A stretch of 64,000 bases of DNA from Proteinivorax hydrogeniformans (GCF_040515995.1 NZ_CP159485.1:310001-374000); one strand, 5' to 3'. Numbered from the stretch's first letter, positions 33,184 to 43,442 are shown. Numbers and translations are program-made. Notes: a model not told the origin generated them from the sequence alone.

Positions 33184-33948
33184 ATGTTGCCAGCAGAGCG
33201 ACGTAAAGAAATCATTGAAGTGCTTAAAAGAGACGAAAAGATAGTAGTTGATGAGGTGGCGGCTAAACTCAATGTATCACCTATGACTATAAGAAGGGAC
33301 CTTCAACAGCTTGAAAAAGAGGAGGTTCTAACAAGAACCCACGGTGGAGCTGTGTTAGGTGAAAAGCTAACTCAAGAAATTCCATATGATGAAAAAAAGC
33401 AGGAAAACACAGAAGCTAAGGAAAAAATAGCAGATCAAGCTGCAACTTTAATAGAGGATGGATATACCATAATTTTAGATGCAGGGACAACTAATATGGC
33501 GATTGCAAAAAGACTGGATAAGTTTAAAAATATAAAGGTTGTTACAAACGACCTGTTAATTGCCTCTTATCTTTCCCAACAAGAAGTTGACGTTTATTGT
33601 AGTGGTGGGGAGATACAAAAAAACACCGGTGCATGTTTTGGATCGGCGGCGTTAAGGTTTTTTAGTGAGCTATATGCCGACATAGCCTTTGTAGGAACTT
33701 CTGCAGTGGATGTTGTAGCCGGGATAACAACCCCAACCTTAGATAAAGCTGAATTGAAAAAGAGAATGCTTTCAGCAGGTGAGAAAAAGGTGCTAGTGGC
33801 TGATAGCTCCAAGTTTGGCAAAAAAAGCTTTGCTAAGGTGGTAGATTTAAGGGATTTAGATGTGGTAATAACCGATTCTGACCTTCCACAAAACTTAATA
33901 GACACTATAAACTCAGAACAAGAATCAATTAAAGCTACAATTGTTTAA
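33184..33948 (+). CDS. DeoR-family repressor of the sugar-acid operon
   Basis: 254 residues. N-terminal DeoR helix-turn-helix (RRKEIIEVLKRDEKIVVDEV, then VSPMTIRRDLQQLEKE), the family's THGGAV turn, then the effector domain with LDAGTTNMAIAKRL near 107 and VADSSKFGKKSF near 206. ATG 33184 is chosen for AGGGGGG upstream; an open frame back to 33067 covers the promoter and is not real coding. Likely inducer: a phosphorylated intermediate of the four-carbon acid pathway encoded next. Confidence 0.9.
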   Translation: MLPAERRKEIIEVLKRDEKIVVDEVAAKLNVSPMTIRRDLQQLEKEEVLTRTHGGAVLGEKLTQEIPYDEKKQENTEAKEKIADQAATLIEDGYTIILDAGTTNMAIAKRLDKFKNIKVVTNDLLIASYLSQQEVDVYCSGGEIQKNTGACFGSAALRFFSELYADIAFVGTSAVDVVAGITTPTLDKAELKKRMLSAGEKKVLVADSSKFGKKSFAKVVDLRDLDVVITDSDLPQNLIDTINSEQESIKATIV

Positions 33949-33965
33949 TATAGGAGGCGTAAAAG

Positions 33966-35297
33966 ATGTCAAAGGTGGTAATCATAGCTGACGATTTAAC
34001 AGGTGCCAATGCTACTGGAGTGCTACTGGCTAGGAAGGGATTTAAAACTGGAACTTATCTTAATATTGATAGATACTCTAAAGATAATAACTGCGAAGTA
34101 ATATCTATAAGCACTGATAGTAGAGCTATTGGTGCAGAAAGTGCTTATCAACGTGTGCAAAGTGTTGCCCAGTTTTTTAAAGGTGATGATGTTTCTTTAT
34201 TTGCCAATAGAATTGATTCCACATTGAGAGGGAATATTGGAGCTGAAACTGAGGCCCTTTTGGATATTTTAGAAGATCATATGGCTATCGTGGTTTGTTC
34301 TTTTCCTTCATCGGGCAGGACATCTGTCGGGGGGTATCTGACTGTTGATTCTTTGCCGCTGGAGAAAACTGCCGTGGCTCAAGACCCTAAAACTCCCATT
34401 AGTCAATCATATATTCCACAGCTAATTCAAGAGCAAACAGACTATTCTTTAGGCTTTATTCCCTTAAAAGTAGTGTTAAAAGGTAGCGCTACTATAGCTG
34501 TTCAGCTTGCAAAACAAAGGGAATTGGGCAACAGAATTGTTGTGGTGGATGCAACCACTGATGAGGATATAAAAGAAATAGCAAAGGCGACTAGGGAAAG
34601 TAAAATTAATGCTATATCGGTGGACCCGGGACCATTTACATCCGCCCTTGCTTCCCAAATCCTAGAGGATAGTAAGAAGAAATCTTTGGGACAAAAAACT
34701 ATGTTTGTGGTGGGAAGCGTAACCGATGTTACTAGAGGTCAGTTAGAAGAGCTAAAGTTAAAGCATAGGCCGTTAACAGTAAAAGTATCACCTAAGGACT
34801 TAATCTATGATGATACCAAAGAAAAAGAAATTGAACGAGCAACAAACAAGTTAGTGCAGAATATGGTTAGTTACAAAATCATTGGAGTAGCAACCACCAA
34901 AAACAAAGACGGTGTGTTGAATTTACCCCAAATAGCAAAAGAACTAAAGATTTCAGAAGATGATGTGGCTAGTCGGATTACTAAGGGGCTTGGAGAGATA
35001 ACCAAAAGAGTTATGGAAGAAAGCAAGGGCAAAATTGGTGGGTTGTATACAAGCGGTGGTGATGTAACTGTTGCTGTGTGTCACAGCCTTCAGTCAGCAG
35101 GGATAGAAGTTAAAGATGAGGTGTTGCCATTAGCAGCCTACGGAAAGATACTAGGTGGTAGTTATGAAAACACTCCAATTATAACTAAGGGTGGTTTAAT
35201 AGGTGATTCTAAGGCGATGATTACTGCGCTGGAATATCTATTAACTAAAATTTCTACAAATCAATATTCCAATAAGGAGGAGAAGATAGATGAGTAA
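33966..35297 (+). CDS. dtnK: Four-carbon acid sugar kinase (D-threonate/D-erythronate kinase type)
   Basis: 443 residues of the OtnK/DtnK/DenK family (formerly DUF1537). N-terminal substrate domain with [19 protein letters not shown] at 4-22, KIDSTLRG-like [12 protein letters not shown] near 80, and a C-terminal nucleotide domain with [14 protein letters not shown] near 358 and [10 protein letters not shown] near 398. It phosphorylates a tetronate such as D-threonate or D-erythronate. The next gene is a PdxA2-type dehydrogenase, the standard partner for D-threonate and D-erythronate catabolism. It overlaps that gene by 8 bp. Confidence 0.85.
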   Translation: MSKVVIIADDLTGANATGVLLARKGFKTGTYLNIDRYSKDNNCEVISISTDSRAIGAESAYQRVQSVAQFFKGDDVSLFANRIDSTLRGNIGAETEALLDILEDHMAIVVCSFPSSGRTSVGGYLTVDSLPLEKTAVAQDPKTPISQSYIPQLIQEQTDYSLGFIPLKVVLKGSATIAVQLAKQRELGNRIVVVDATTDEDIKEIAKATRESKINAISVDPGPFTSALASQILEDSKKKSLGQKTMFVVGSVTDVTRGQLEELKLKHRPLTVKVSPKDLIYDDTKEKEIERATNKLVQNMVSYKIIGVATTKNKDGVLNLPQIAKELKISEDDVASRITKGLGEITKRVMEESKGKIGGLYTSGGDVTVAVCHSLQSAGIEVKDEVLPLAAYGKILGGSYENTPIITKGGLIGDSKAMITALEYLLTKISTNQYSNKEEKIDE

Positions 35298-36291
35298 AGC
35301 GTATATTGCAGTTCCCATGGGAGACCCAGCTGGCATAGGGCCAGAGATAGTGGTAAAAGCCATAGCAGAAGACAGCTTACATGAAGAAGGCAAGGTGGTA
35401 GTTATTGGTGATAGAGATACATTAGAGCAAGCTGCCAAAATTACCGGATTTAATAACTTAGAAATCAACGAGGTTACTAAAGTTAGTGAGGGAAGATATC
35501 AACCTGGTGTGTTAAATCTAATTGATTTAGCTAATGTAGATATAAAAAAACTAAAGCTAGGAAAAGTTCAGGGTGCTGCAGGTAAGGCAGCCTTTGAATA
35601 TATTAAAAAGTCTGTAGATCTTGCCTTAGATGGAGAGGTTGATGTAGTTGCTACAACCCCAATTAACAAAGAAGCTTTAGCTGCTGGAGGGGTTAACTAT
35701 ATCGGTCATACTGAAATGCTTGCAGACCTTACCGATACAGATGATCCGCTTACGATGTTTGAAGTCAGAAACCTAAGGGTGTTTTTCCTTTCCCGTCATG
35801 TTTCGCTGCGTAAGGCTTGTGATATGGTTACTGAGGAAAGGGTATATGATTATATTGTTAGATGTTCAAAGGCTTTAGAGCGATTAGGAGTTAAGGGAGG
35901 CTCGATAGCAGTTGCTGGTCTAAACCCTCATAGCGGAGAAAACGGTTTATTTGGCGATGAGGAAGTAGCGCAGATTGCCCCTGCTATAGAGCGAGCTCAA
36001 AAAGATGGTTATAAGGTAGAAGGCATTATACCAGCTGATTCGGTATTTCATATAGCTTTAAATGGAAAGTATGATGCAGTGCTATCTCTTTACCACGATC
36101 AGGGTCATATAGCGACAAAAATGGTGGATTTTGAAAGGACGATAGCTATTACAAATAACCTTCCTTTTTTAAGGACATCAGTGGACCATGGTACCGCCTT
36201 TGATATAGCGGGAACCGCTAAGGCAAGTGCTGTCAGCTTAATTGAAGCTATCAAGCTTGGCGCAAAGTATGGACCTAACTTTAAAAGATAG
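35290..36291 (+). CDS. pdxA2: 4-Phospho-D-threonate/erythronate dehydrogenase (PdxA2)
   Basis: 333 residues, PdxA family. Seen: [13 protein letters not shown] at 8-20, [23 protein letters not shown] near 122-144 (metal histidine), [13 protein letters not shown] near 210, and [13 protein letters not shown] near 266 plus [12 protein letters not shown] near 297. PdxA2 oxidises and decarboxylates the 4-phospho-tetronate to dihydroxyacetone phosphate and CO2. Pyridoxine biosynthesis (PdxA) is the alternative, but the kinase-permease context argues for sugar-acid breakdown. Confidence 0.88.
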   Translation: MSKAYIAVPMGDPAGIGPEIVVKAIAEDSLHEEGKVVVIGDRDTLEQAAKITGFNNLEINEVTKVSEGRYQPGVLNLIDLANVDIKKLKLGKVQGAAGKAAFEYIKKSVDLALDGEVDVVATTPINKEALAAGGVNYIGHTEMLADLTDTDDPLTMFEVRNLRVFFLSRHVSLRKACDMVTEERVYDYIVRCSKALERLGVKGGSIAVAGLNPHSGENGLFGDEEVAQIAPAIERAQKDGYKVEGIIPADSVFHIALNGKYDAVLSLYHDQGHIATKMVDFERTIAITNNLPFLRTSVDHGTAFDIAGTAKASAVSLIEAIKLGAKYGPNFKR

Positions 36292-36402
36292 TAATGATTT
36301 AATAGAATTATTTAAACTCATCTTATCAAGCAACTAATTTGGTGCCCTACTTAATGTGGGGCACCAGCAAAAAAATATAATATTTTTAAGGAGGAGTATC
36401 AT

Positions 36403-37779
36403 ATGTCTACATCTTTTGGGATTTTAGGTCTTTTATTAGGTCTTGTGTTACTATTTGTATTTATTTTAAAGACAAAGATCCATGTGTTTTTGGCTTTAAT
36501 AATTTCAGCCTCAATTATTGGACTTACTAACGGAGTAGCACCAGGTGAAGTAGTGGAACATATTCAAACAGGATTTGGATCAACCTTAGGTAATATCGGT
36601 ATTATAATTGGTTTTGGTGTTATGATGGGACAAATATTTGAAATGTCTGGTGCTGCAGAAAGAATGGCAAAAACCTTTACTAAGATGCTTGGTAAGGGCC
36701 GAGAGGAAATCGCCATGGCATTGACTGGATTTATTGTTTCTATTCCAATCTTTTGTGATTCAGGGTTTGTTGTTCTTTCACCCTTAGCAAAAGCTATTTC
36801 TAGGAAAATAAAAAAATCAGTTATTTCCCTTGGTATTGCTTTGGCATTGGGACTTGTTATAACTCACTCTTTAGTTCCACCTACTCCAGGCCCTGTAGGT
36901 GTCGCTGCAATATTTGGCGTGGGCATCGGAAGCATTCTGTTATGGGGACTTATATTAGCTGTGCCAATGACCGCTGCGGGAATGATATATGGCAGTTGGG
37001 TAGGTAAAAAGATTTATCAGCTTCCGGGTGATAAGGAAGGTGAATGGATAAGGCCGCAATTTCAGCAGCCTGACTATGGAAATCTTGATATGGATGACAA
37101 TAAAACATTACCATCGTTTTTCATGTCTATATTACCTATTTTAGTACCAATTATTTTAATTTTAGTTAATACAACAATGACAGCTTACGCTGATATTAAT
37201 GAGTTAGAAAACTTTGTACATCCGATGATTGAATTTTTAGGAGCCCCTGTTATAGCTGTAGCAATAGGTCTTTTAATTGCAATCTTTGGGCTAGCAAAAG
37301 GGTTTACTAGGGAAGTAACAATTGAAAATATGGAAGAAGGCATTAAATCTGCCGGTATTATCATTTTAGTAACCGGTGGTGGTGGAGCCTTAGGTAGAAT
37401 TATCGGCGAAAGTGGTTTAGGTGAAGAAATAGCATTATGGTTAGCCGGTATCGGAATACCAGGAATTTTAGTGCCATTTGCTATTGCTTCAATGGTTAGA
37501 CTGATTCAAGGTAGCGGTACTGTTGCTATGTTAACAGCAGCTAGTATAACTGCTCCAATGGTGGGTAGTCTTGGAGTGGACCCAGTGTTTGCCGCATTAG
37601 CAGCTTGCGTTGGTTCGCTAGTGTTTTCCTATTTCAACGACAGCTATTTCTGGGTTGTTAACCGCACGCTTGGAATCAAAGACGTAAAAGAGCAAATAAG
37701 GGTATGGTCAGTAACAACTACTATTGCATGGGCTGTAGGCTTTGTTTGCTTGTTAGTCCTTAACGGCATTTTTGGATAA
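36403..37779 (+). CDS. GntP-family sugar-acid permease
   Basis: 458 residues with about twelve hydrophobic segments. GntP marks are FGVMMGQIFEMSGAAERMAKT near 71-91, PIFCDSGFVVLSPLAK, HSLVPPTPGPVGVA near 155-168, and RLIQGSGTVAMLTAA near 368. Imports an organic or sugar acid with protons; the operon suggests a tetronate (threonate or erythronate). The start follows AAGGAGG. A bidirectional terminator at 38000 ends the operon. Confidence 0.88.
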   Translation: MSTSFGILGLLLGLVLLFVFILKTKIHVFLALIISASIIGLTNGVAPGEVVEHIQTGFGSTLGNIGIIIGFGVMMGQIFEMSGAAERMAKTFTKMLGKGREEIAMALTGFIVSIPIFCDSGFVVLSPLAKAISRKIKKSVISLGIALALGLVITHSLVPPTPGPVGVAAIFGVGIGSILLWGLILAVPMTAAGMIYGSWVGKKIYQLPGDKEGEWIRPQFQQPDYGNLDMDDNKTLPSFFMSILPILVPIILILVNTTMTAYADINELENFVHPMIEFLGAPVIAVAIGLLIAIFGLAKGFTREVTIENMEEGIKSAGIIILVTGGGGALGRIIGESGLGEEIALWLAGIGIPGILVPFAIASMVRLIQGSGTVAMLTAASITAPMVGSLGVDPVFAALAACVGSLVFSYFNDSYFWVVNRTLGIKDVKEQIRVWSVTTTIAWAVGFVCLLVLNGIFG

Positions 37780-37999
37780 AGTTATAAAGACGGTTAAATG
37801 GAAACGGTGACTGAATGTGGTATTGGAACTTTTTAAGGATCTCGTCGCTTTATGCCTAGTGTAAATGCCGCCCTATAAATTTACTAGTTAGGCTACTTTG
37901 CTAGCGAGTTAGTTTACCACCAATCATAAAATTTTTACAAAATACAGTCAGATGGCACGTGCAAATAGGGACGGTGACTGTTGTATCCATTATATATAA

Positions 38000-38042
38000 A
38001 ACAAACAACCATCACTTTTTCTGAAGTGATGGTTGTTTGTTT
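38000..38042. terminator. Bidirectional terminator between the GntP permease and the DUF523 gene
   Basis: AAACAAACAACCATCACTT and its inverse enclose a 6-nt loop with A- and T-runs on both sides. It overlaps the stop codon of the minus-strand gene. Just upstream (37960-37985) is a GGGACGGTGACTG remnant like the GGGGAC repeats; the rest of 37780-37999 shows nothing clear. Confidence 0.85.
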
Positions 38043-38991
38043 ATACATTATTTCGCAACATTAATTCACCAGGATGGGAGTTTAGATAATATTGTTGTGA
38101 CAGATACTCAATATTATATTTTCTAACATAGTGGTTAACTAAAGTCAGGGGGACTATTAGGGGAGCCGTGCCGTTAGCAAATCTATTAATTAGCTCCAGT
38201 AGCTCTGCTTTTTCATCTTCATTTATAAATCTTTTAAAATGTCCCATTATATGTAAAAGAACATTTCTATGCTTTCTTACTGTGGCCTTTATGCTCAAGG
38301 CTTGCATCAGTTTTACGTAGTAATCGTTGATTAATATATCCCTATCTATTTCTTTGCTTTTAGCCACTAGTTTTCCCAGATACTTATAATGCGCGATACT
38401 GTGGGACATAATCAAAAGCTTATGCTGTGTGTGAAATGCCACTAGCTCTTTATAGGTTGGATTATTTTCCAAAAATTCATTCCACCGATGGTGACAGAAA
38501 ACTCTTTCAAGGAAATTCTCCTTTAAAGCGGCGTCTTGAAGTCTACCCTCCTCTTCCATAGGTAAATAAGGTAAAGCCTTAGAAAAAGTAGCTGCAAAAA
38601 TACCCCTTCCTTGTCTAACTGAGTTTACCGGGGAAGTATAAACTTTGACTCTATGCAACCCGCAGCTTGGAGAATCTTTTTTAAGTATAAGACCACATAA
38701 ATTAAGGCTTTTTAAGCTTTGAGTTTTATCTGTGCTATAGGCCTGCATATGTTGAGTTAAGTCCTTTTTTGTCTTGTTTGTGATAAGCTGTGGAGATTCC
38801 AGATCACCTTCTAGCCTCATAGTTTCTCTAGGGGTTGGTAGACCACATTCAACTTCTGGACAAAAGGAAATAAACTCAAAATAATTAGCTAGAACATTGG
38901 TTATAAAAGAATTTTTTTTATGTCCACCATCCCACCTAACCTTATCCCCTAGCAAGCACTTGCTAACACCTATTTGTATTGGCTTTTTCAC
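38041..38991 (-). CDS. DUF523-DUF1722 (YbgA-type) protein
   Basis: 316 residues in two known domains. DUF523 (about 5-145) has GVSKCLLGDKVRWDGG, CPEVECGLPTPRETMRLEG and LKKDSPSCGLHRVKVY, with conserved cysteines that could hold a metal or cluster. DUF1722 (about 185-305) has FHTQHKLLIMSHS and HIMGHFKRF. The family has no firmly established reaction; a role in thiouridine desulfidation or in DNA repair has been discussed for DUF523 and YbgA proteins. It is a single gene. Confidence 0.88.
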   Translation of the reverse strand: MKKPIQIGVSKCLLGDKVRWDGGHKKNSFITNVLANYFEFISFCPEVECGLPTPRETMRLEGDLESPQLITNKTKKDLTQHMQAYSTDKTQSLKSLNLCGLILKKDSPSCGLHRVKVYTSPVNSVRQGRGIFAATFSKALPYLPMEEEGRLQDAALKENFLERVFCHHRWNEFLENNPTYKELVAFHTQHKLLIMSHSIAHYKYLGKLVAKSKEIDRDILINDYYVKLMQALSIKATVRKHRNVLLHIMGHFKRFINEDEKAELLELINRFANGTAPLIVPLTLVNHYVRKYNIEYLSQQYYLNSHPGELMLRNNV

Positions 38992-39295
38992 ATTATCACT
39001 TCCCTTTAAAATATTAAACCATACTATTATGGGCTCATCTATATAGTCAATATTATTAGAAATATAAGCTCAAGTAAAGATTTTTAAGAGGTAGTTATAA
39101 GGGTTTAAATTTTTTTATAAATTTACTTTATATATTATAAAGCAAATAACCGAAGATACAAAAAAGCAGGAAAATGATAGCCTGCTGTTAAATAAATAAT
39201 ACTAGCATTAAAAATGAACACAAATTTCAGTTGATGCCGGTAAATTAATGCTTTGGCGGTAGAAGATATAGTTAACAAGTAGAAAGGATGGTTTT

Positions 39296-41212
39296 ATGAT
39301 ATTATCTGTACAAGAAAGAATATTATTGCTATTAAATAAGTTTTTTCAGGATTTAGTAGAACATAAGCTTAGTGAAAAGTATGGTGACAAGTGGTTTGAG
39401 CAATACTTAGTGCCCTATGTAACAGCTTATACACAAGATAGTAACAACAGGACTAATAAGAACTTCGAGAAGTATAATGCATTTTTGAACAAAAATAATG
39501 GGAATTATTCAAAAAAAGATATAGATGTTACTTTTGCTAGTGCACTATTACTGTACGATGATCAGCTTCAACTAGAATTTGAAAGTAATGAAAAAAATGC
39601 GTTAAATCAACTTAGAATTGCAAGAAATAATTATGGCCATGCCACCGATCTGACTCCTCTTCATAGAATGTCTCTTAATAGCAAAACCCTTATAGATCTG
39701 AAAAATGCTGTTTTAACGTTTGGCAAAGAATCTATTTCACCGGGCATGTTTGAGGAAATAGAAGAATTAGAGCAAGTTGTATTAAATCCTAATGCTGAGG
39801 CAAATGGGCATACAAGTGAAAAAGTAGAGGAGTCCATTTGTGACCAAGAATACAATAGAGCAGAAGATTTGTTAAAAAATGACAATTTAGAAGAAGCATA
39901 TGCCATTCATACTGAATTAGACTCTCAGGGGCATACTCCTTCGACTATACGTTTGGGAGATTTTTATCGTTTGGGTATTTATGTAAGTTCAGATATAGAT
40001 CGGTCTGTAGATTTGTATGAAAAAGCTAAAAAGCAAGGGGAATTATCTGTATCAGAGGTGATAGAGTCTTTAAAGGAATTAAAACAAAATAGCAAAGAAG
40101 CAGAAGAAGGAAAGTTAAACTCTCAGTTTAAACTAGGAATTGTCTATGAAGAAGGCAAGCTGGTTCCACAAGATAAAGAAAAAGCGTTATACTGGTACCA
40201 AAAAGCTCTTAGTCAAAAAAGTCTGCTGGCCCGCAATAGAGTTATTAGTCTTGCAGAATCAGGATACAAAAATGCCAAATACGTAGTGGCAGAAGCTTAT
40301 GAGCTAGGTCGAGGTGTAAAAAAAGACTTGGATAAAGCGTTAGTAGAATATGAAAAGATTTTATACGGGGACACTGAGGAAATAGCAGCCTTAGAAAAAG
40401 TAATTGCTCTATCGGACAGAAATGCCGAAAGTCAATATAATCTAGGGATTTACTATCATGACAAGAAAAATTATAAAGAAGCATATAAATATATAAAAAG
40501 ATCAGCAGAAAATGGTCACGCCAATGCTATGAATGCACTGGGATATTTATATAGCTACGGCCAAGGTGTAGAAAAAAAATTGGAGACGGCATTTAAGTGG
40601 ACTGAAAAAGCAGCTGAACAAGGATTAGTAAAAGCTCAAAGAAATCTTGGATTATTATATAAAAACGGCACAGGTGTCGAAAAAAATCTTAAAGCATCTT
40701 TTAATTGGTATAAAAGGGCGGCTGAACATGGGGATGGTAAATCCGAGAGGATATTAGGGCAATTTTACAAAAGAGGATATGGTGTAAAAAGAGATTACGA
40801 TATGGCTTTTGAATATTTTCAAAAAGCTGCCAATAGGGGAGATATAGTAGCGCAGTATGAGCTTGGGTTGTGCTACGGATTGGGACAGGGCACAAAAACA
40901 AATCATACAGAAGAAGTAAAGTGGTATAAAAAAGCAGCTAGTCAGAATAATTCTGATGCCCAACATAATTTAGGTCTATGCTATTGTTATGGGGATGGTG
41001 TTGACAAGGATTATAGCATGGCTTATAAGTGGTTTTTTAAAGCAGCAAAAGCAGAAAACCCTAGGGGCCTATATAAACTTGGAAATTGTTATGAGTTTGG
41101 TTATGGAACATATGTGGACAAAGAAGAAGCGTTTAAATGTTATAAAAAGTCTGCAGATTTAGGTTGGAAACCGGCTATAGAGAAGGTGTCCCCCAGAAAT
41201 GCAGATAAATAA
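39296..41212 (+). CDS. HEPN-like domain fused to Sel1 repeats
   Basis: 638 residues. The first ~125 look like a Swt1-type HEPN domain: helical, with RNNYGH (R110, H115), the RX4H motif of HEPN ribonucleases. After an acidic linker (about 155-185) come about ten Sel1/TPR-like repeats (from ~188 to the end) of the form A...LG.-Y..G.GV-.D...A..WY.KAA. Sel1 repeats bind proteins; HEPN domains often cleave RNA in defence or toxin systems. It stands alone, without an antitoxin candidate beside it. A sensor or defence effector is a reasonable guess, unproven. Confidence 0.72.
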   Translation: MILSVQERILLLLNKFFQDLVEHKLSEKYGDKWFEQYLVPYVTAYTQDSNNRTNKNFEKYNAFLNKNNGNYSKKDIDVTFASALLLYDDQLQLEFESNEKNALNQLRIARNNYGHATDLTPLHRMSLNSKTLIDLKNAVLTFGKESISPGMFEEIEELEQVVLNPNAEANGHTSEKVEESICDQEYNRAEDLLKNDNLEEAYAIHTELDSQGHTPSTIRLGDFYRLGIYVSSDIDRSVDLYEKAKKQGELSVSEVIESLKELKQNSKEAEEGKLNSQFKLGIVYEEGKLVPQDKEKALYWYQKALSQKSLLARNRVISLAESGYKNAKYVVAEAYELGRGVKKDLDKALVEYEKILYGDTEEIAALEKVIALSDRNAESQYNLGIYYHDKKNYKEAYKYIKRSAENGHANAMNALGYLYSYGQGVEKKLETAFKWTEKAAEQGLVKAQRNLGLLYKNGTGVEKNLKASFNWYKRAAEHGDGKSERILGQFYKRGYGVKRDYDMAFEYFQKAANRGDIVAQYELGLCYGLGQGTKTNHTEEVKWYKKAASQNNSDAQHNLGLCYCYGDGVDKDYSMAYKWFFKAAKAENPRGLYKLGNCYEFGYGTYVDKEEAFKCYKKSADLGWKPAIEKVSPRNADK

Positions 41213-41356
41213 ATGGGGGCAGCGGATTTGTAGTGGCACAAAGCCTGGTAAAATAGAGAATATTTATAGTATTCTTTTCATGAAGGATATTTGCCATTAA
41301 TATAGAATAAAAACAATATACATAATATTAAGTCAAAAGTTGGTGGAGGGGTTAAT

Positions 41357-42472
41357 TTGGAAAAGCTTCTTTATGAACTTAGAAGGTTAGATAAGATACC
41401 TAATGGTGCAGTTAGAGAATACGAAGAAAAAAAAGAGGATTTAATGGAGTATGTTAATTTAAAAATGGAAGCGCACCCCAAAATTGATCAGTATCTTGGC
41501 GAAAGTCCAAAAGAATTAATGTATAACAATAATAGAAATCATGTAGAGTTTATGACAAATGTATTTAAGTTTAATGATTTTGAAATGCTAGCAAGAGTGT
41601 TGCCAGGGATATACCGAAGTTATATGGCAAGAGATTTTTTGCCAGAATATTTTATTAAAAGCTTAGAGGCATGGCAAGAAGCAATTGGAAAAATCCTTAC
41701 CCCCTTGACTGCAAAGGCAATTACTCCTGTGTATGTAACTATGGGCAAACTTCACCAAGAGGTACTGCTGGCATCGAAAGATGAAGCAAATGTAGTGGGT
41801 TTTTCTGATAACAACTTCCCAAAAATCAAAGAGAGGTTTTTACACGCATTACTAGACGGAGACCATATAGAGTGTATGAATATAACAAAGGAGTTTCTTT
41901 TTATTCAAAAAAAAGATATAAAAAGGTTTTATCTGGGTATTTTACAGCCTGCTTTATATGAAATCGGTCGATTGTGGGAGTATGGGCAAATCTCAGTGGC
42001 GGAGGAGCACCTAGCTACAGCTATAGCAGGTAGAGTTATGGCTTCAGTATACAACAAATTTTATGTTTATGAAAAAGAAAAGGGAAAGGTAATTGTCACC
42101 TGTAGTCCTAATGAATTCCATGAAGTAGGAGGAAGAATGATAGCTGACGCTTTAGAATTTGATGGATGGGATGTACACTACATGGGTGCTAATGTTCCCA
42201 TTGAAGAGCTATTACTGAACATAGAAAAAATTTCCCCCAACATTCTAGCCATCTCAACAGCCATGCCTTTTAATTTAGATGCTACACAACATATAGTTGA
42301 AAGAGTACGCAAGGAATTTGGCGATACAGATTTAAAAATCATGGTTGGTGGTCTTGCCTTTGCCTACTCCCCAAATCTATGGGAGCAAATGGGAGCTGAC
42401 GGCTGGGGAGGGGATGTAGAGGAGGCCATTAAGCTAGCGAGAGGTTGGTGGGCTGATAATGAAAAAACTTAG
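41357..42472 (+). CDS. Cobalamin-binding sensor with CarH-type photoreceptor motifs
   Basis: 371 residues. Residues 1-150 are helical and unassigned. About 153-240 is a helical B12-cap domain with W207-x9-E217-H218 (LWEYGQISVAEEH), the Wx9EH motif that contacts the adenosyl face in CarH. About 243-365 is a B12-binding Rossmann domain with E253-F-H255-E-V-G258, the ExHxxG cobalt-ligand form also used by CarH. No DNA-binding or methyltransferase part is present. The stop overlaps the start of a diguanylate cyclase gene by 14 bp, so it is likely a light- or B12-responsive partner of that enzyme. TTG start after GGAGGGG. Confidence 0.82.
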   Translation: MEKLLYELRRLDKIPNGAVREYEEKKEDLMEYVNLKMEAHPKIDQYLGESPKELMYNNNRNHVEFMTNVFKFNDFEMLARVLPGIYRSYMARDFLPEYFIKSLEAWQEAIGKILTPLTAKAITPVYVTMGKLHQEVLLASKDEANVVGFSDNNFPKIKERFLHALLDGDHIECMNITKEFLFIQKKDIKRFYLGILQPALYEIGRLWEYGQISVAEEHLATAIAGRVMASVYNKFYVYEKEKGKVIVTCSPNEFHEVGGRMIADALEFDGWDVHYMGANVPIEELLLNIEKISPNILAISTAMPFNLDATQHIVERVRKEFGDTDLKIMVGGLAFAYSPNLWEQMGADGWGGDVEEAIKLARGWWADNEKT

Positions 42473-43400
42473 ACTAAAGAATTATAAGCATCAGGACATA
42501 CTTTTCGAGTATTTAGATGAGTTGTCTAGGCTCGCGGTGGTTTTAGTAGACCGCCAGTTAATTATTCAAGACTGCAACCAAGGTTTTTTAAAAATGGTTA
42601 ATCAAGTAGTAAAGCCTATTGGGCAAGAGTTTCAATCGTTTTTAAAGCAAAAAATCCCCACAGAAAAGCTGCCGATAAAAGGCAGAAAAGAACAAATAAA
42701 GAGGGAAACTAAAGTTGCGGAAAATTTATTTATATTTTTCAGCTGGACTATTTTGCATTTAGAAGAGGGCTATTTGATGGTGGGCGAAAAGCTTCCCTTA
42801 TATAGCTCTGACATTACAGAAAAGATGGCTACTATTAATGATGAATTAACTAATTTAACAAGGGAATTAACAAAAAAAACAATTGAATTAGAAAAAACTA
42901 ATGCTACGATTAAAGAACTCAGTAATACTGATGGATTAACAGGCGCTTTTAATCGTAGGTATATAAACGAAATGTTACCTGCTCTTGCGGAAACTTCTAA
43001 GGAAGTAGCAAAACCTTTATCTATTATTATGGCAGATATTGATACATTTAAAAAGATAAATGATAGCTATGGTCATTGTGTGGGTGATGATGTGTTGAAA
43101 GACTTTGTAAAAATACTAAAAGGTCGCAGTAGGAATAAGGATTTAGTAGCACGATATGGAGGAGAGGAATTTTTACTGGTGTTACCAGACACTGCCGAGG
43201 AAGAAGCTGGGAAAATAGCGGAAAGAATGAGAGAAGAGTTACAGAATTTTCAGTTTGATAAGCTTTCGGAAGTGGTGACGGCTAGCTTTGGCGTTGCTGA
43301 GTTGATGGCAAAAGAAAAAACTGAAAACTTTATTAAGCGGGCAGATGATGCTATGTATAAGGCAAAAATGGAAGGAAGAAATAAGGTGGTAGTGTCTTAA
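42459..43400 (+). CDS. Diguanylate cyclase (PAS-like/GGDEF)
   Basis: 313 residues. A small PAS-like N-terminus (about 10-110, LAVVLVDRQLIIQDCNQGFL), a coiled coil (about 122-152), then GGDEF from about 153 with NTDGLTGAFNRRY, ADIDTFKKINDSYGH and the active-site loop RYGGEEF, so catalysis is expected. It makes cyclic di-GMP. The overlap with the B12-sensor gene implies one functional unit, with the sensor probably controlling this enzyme. Confidence 0.9.
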   Translation: MKKLRLKNYKHQDILFEYLDELSRLAVVLVDRQLIIQDCNQGFLKMVNQVVKPIGQEFQSFLKQKIPTEKLPIKGRKEQIKRETKVAENLFIFFSWTILHLEEGYLMVGEKLPLYSSDITEKMATINDELTNLTRELTKKTIELEKTNATIKELSNTDGLTGAFNRRYINEMLPALAETSKEVAKPLSIIMADIDTFKKINDSYGHCVGDDVLKDFVKILKGRSRNKDLVARYGGEEFLLVLPDTAEEEAGKIAERMREELQNFQFDKLSEVVTASFGVAELMAKEKTENFIKRADDAMYKAKMEGRNKVVVS

Positions 43401-43442
43401 CTATGAAATATGTAGCAAGTTGATAGAAAGGAGACGTTATTT

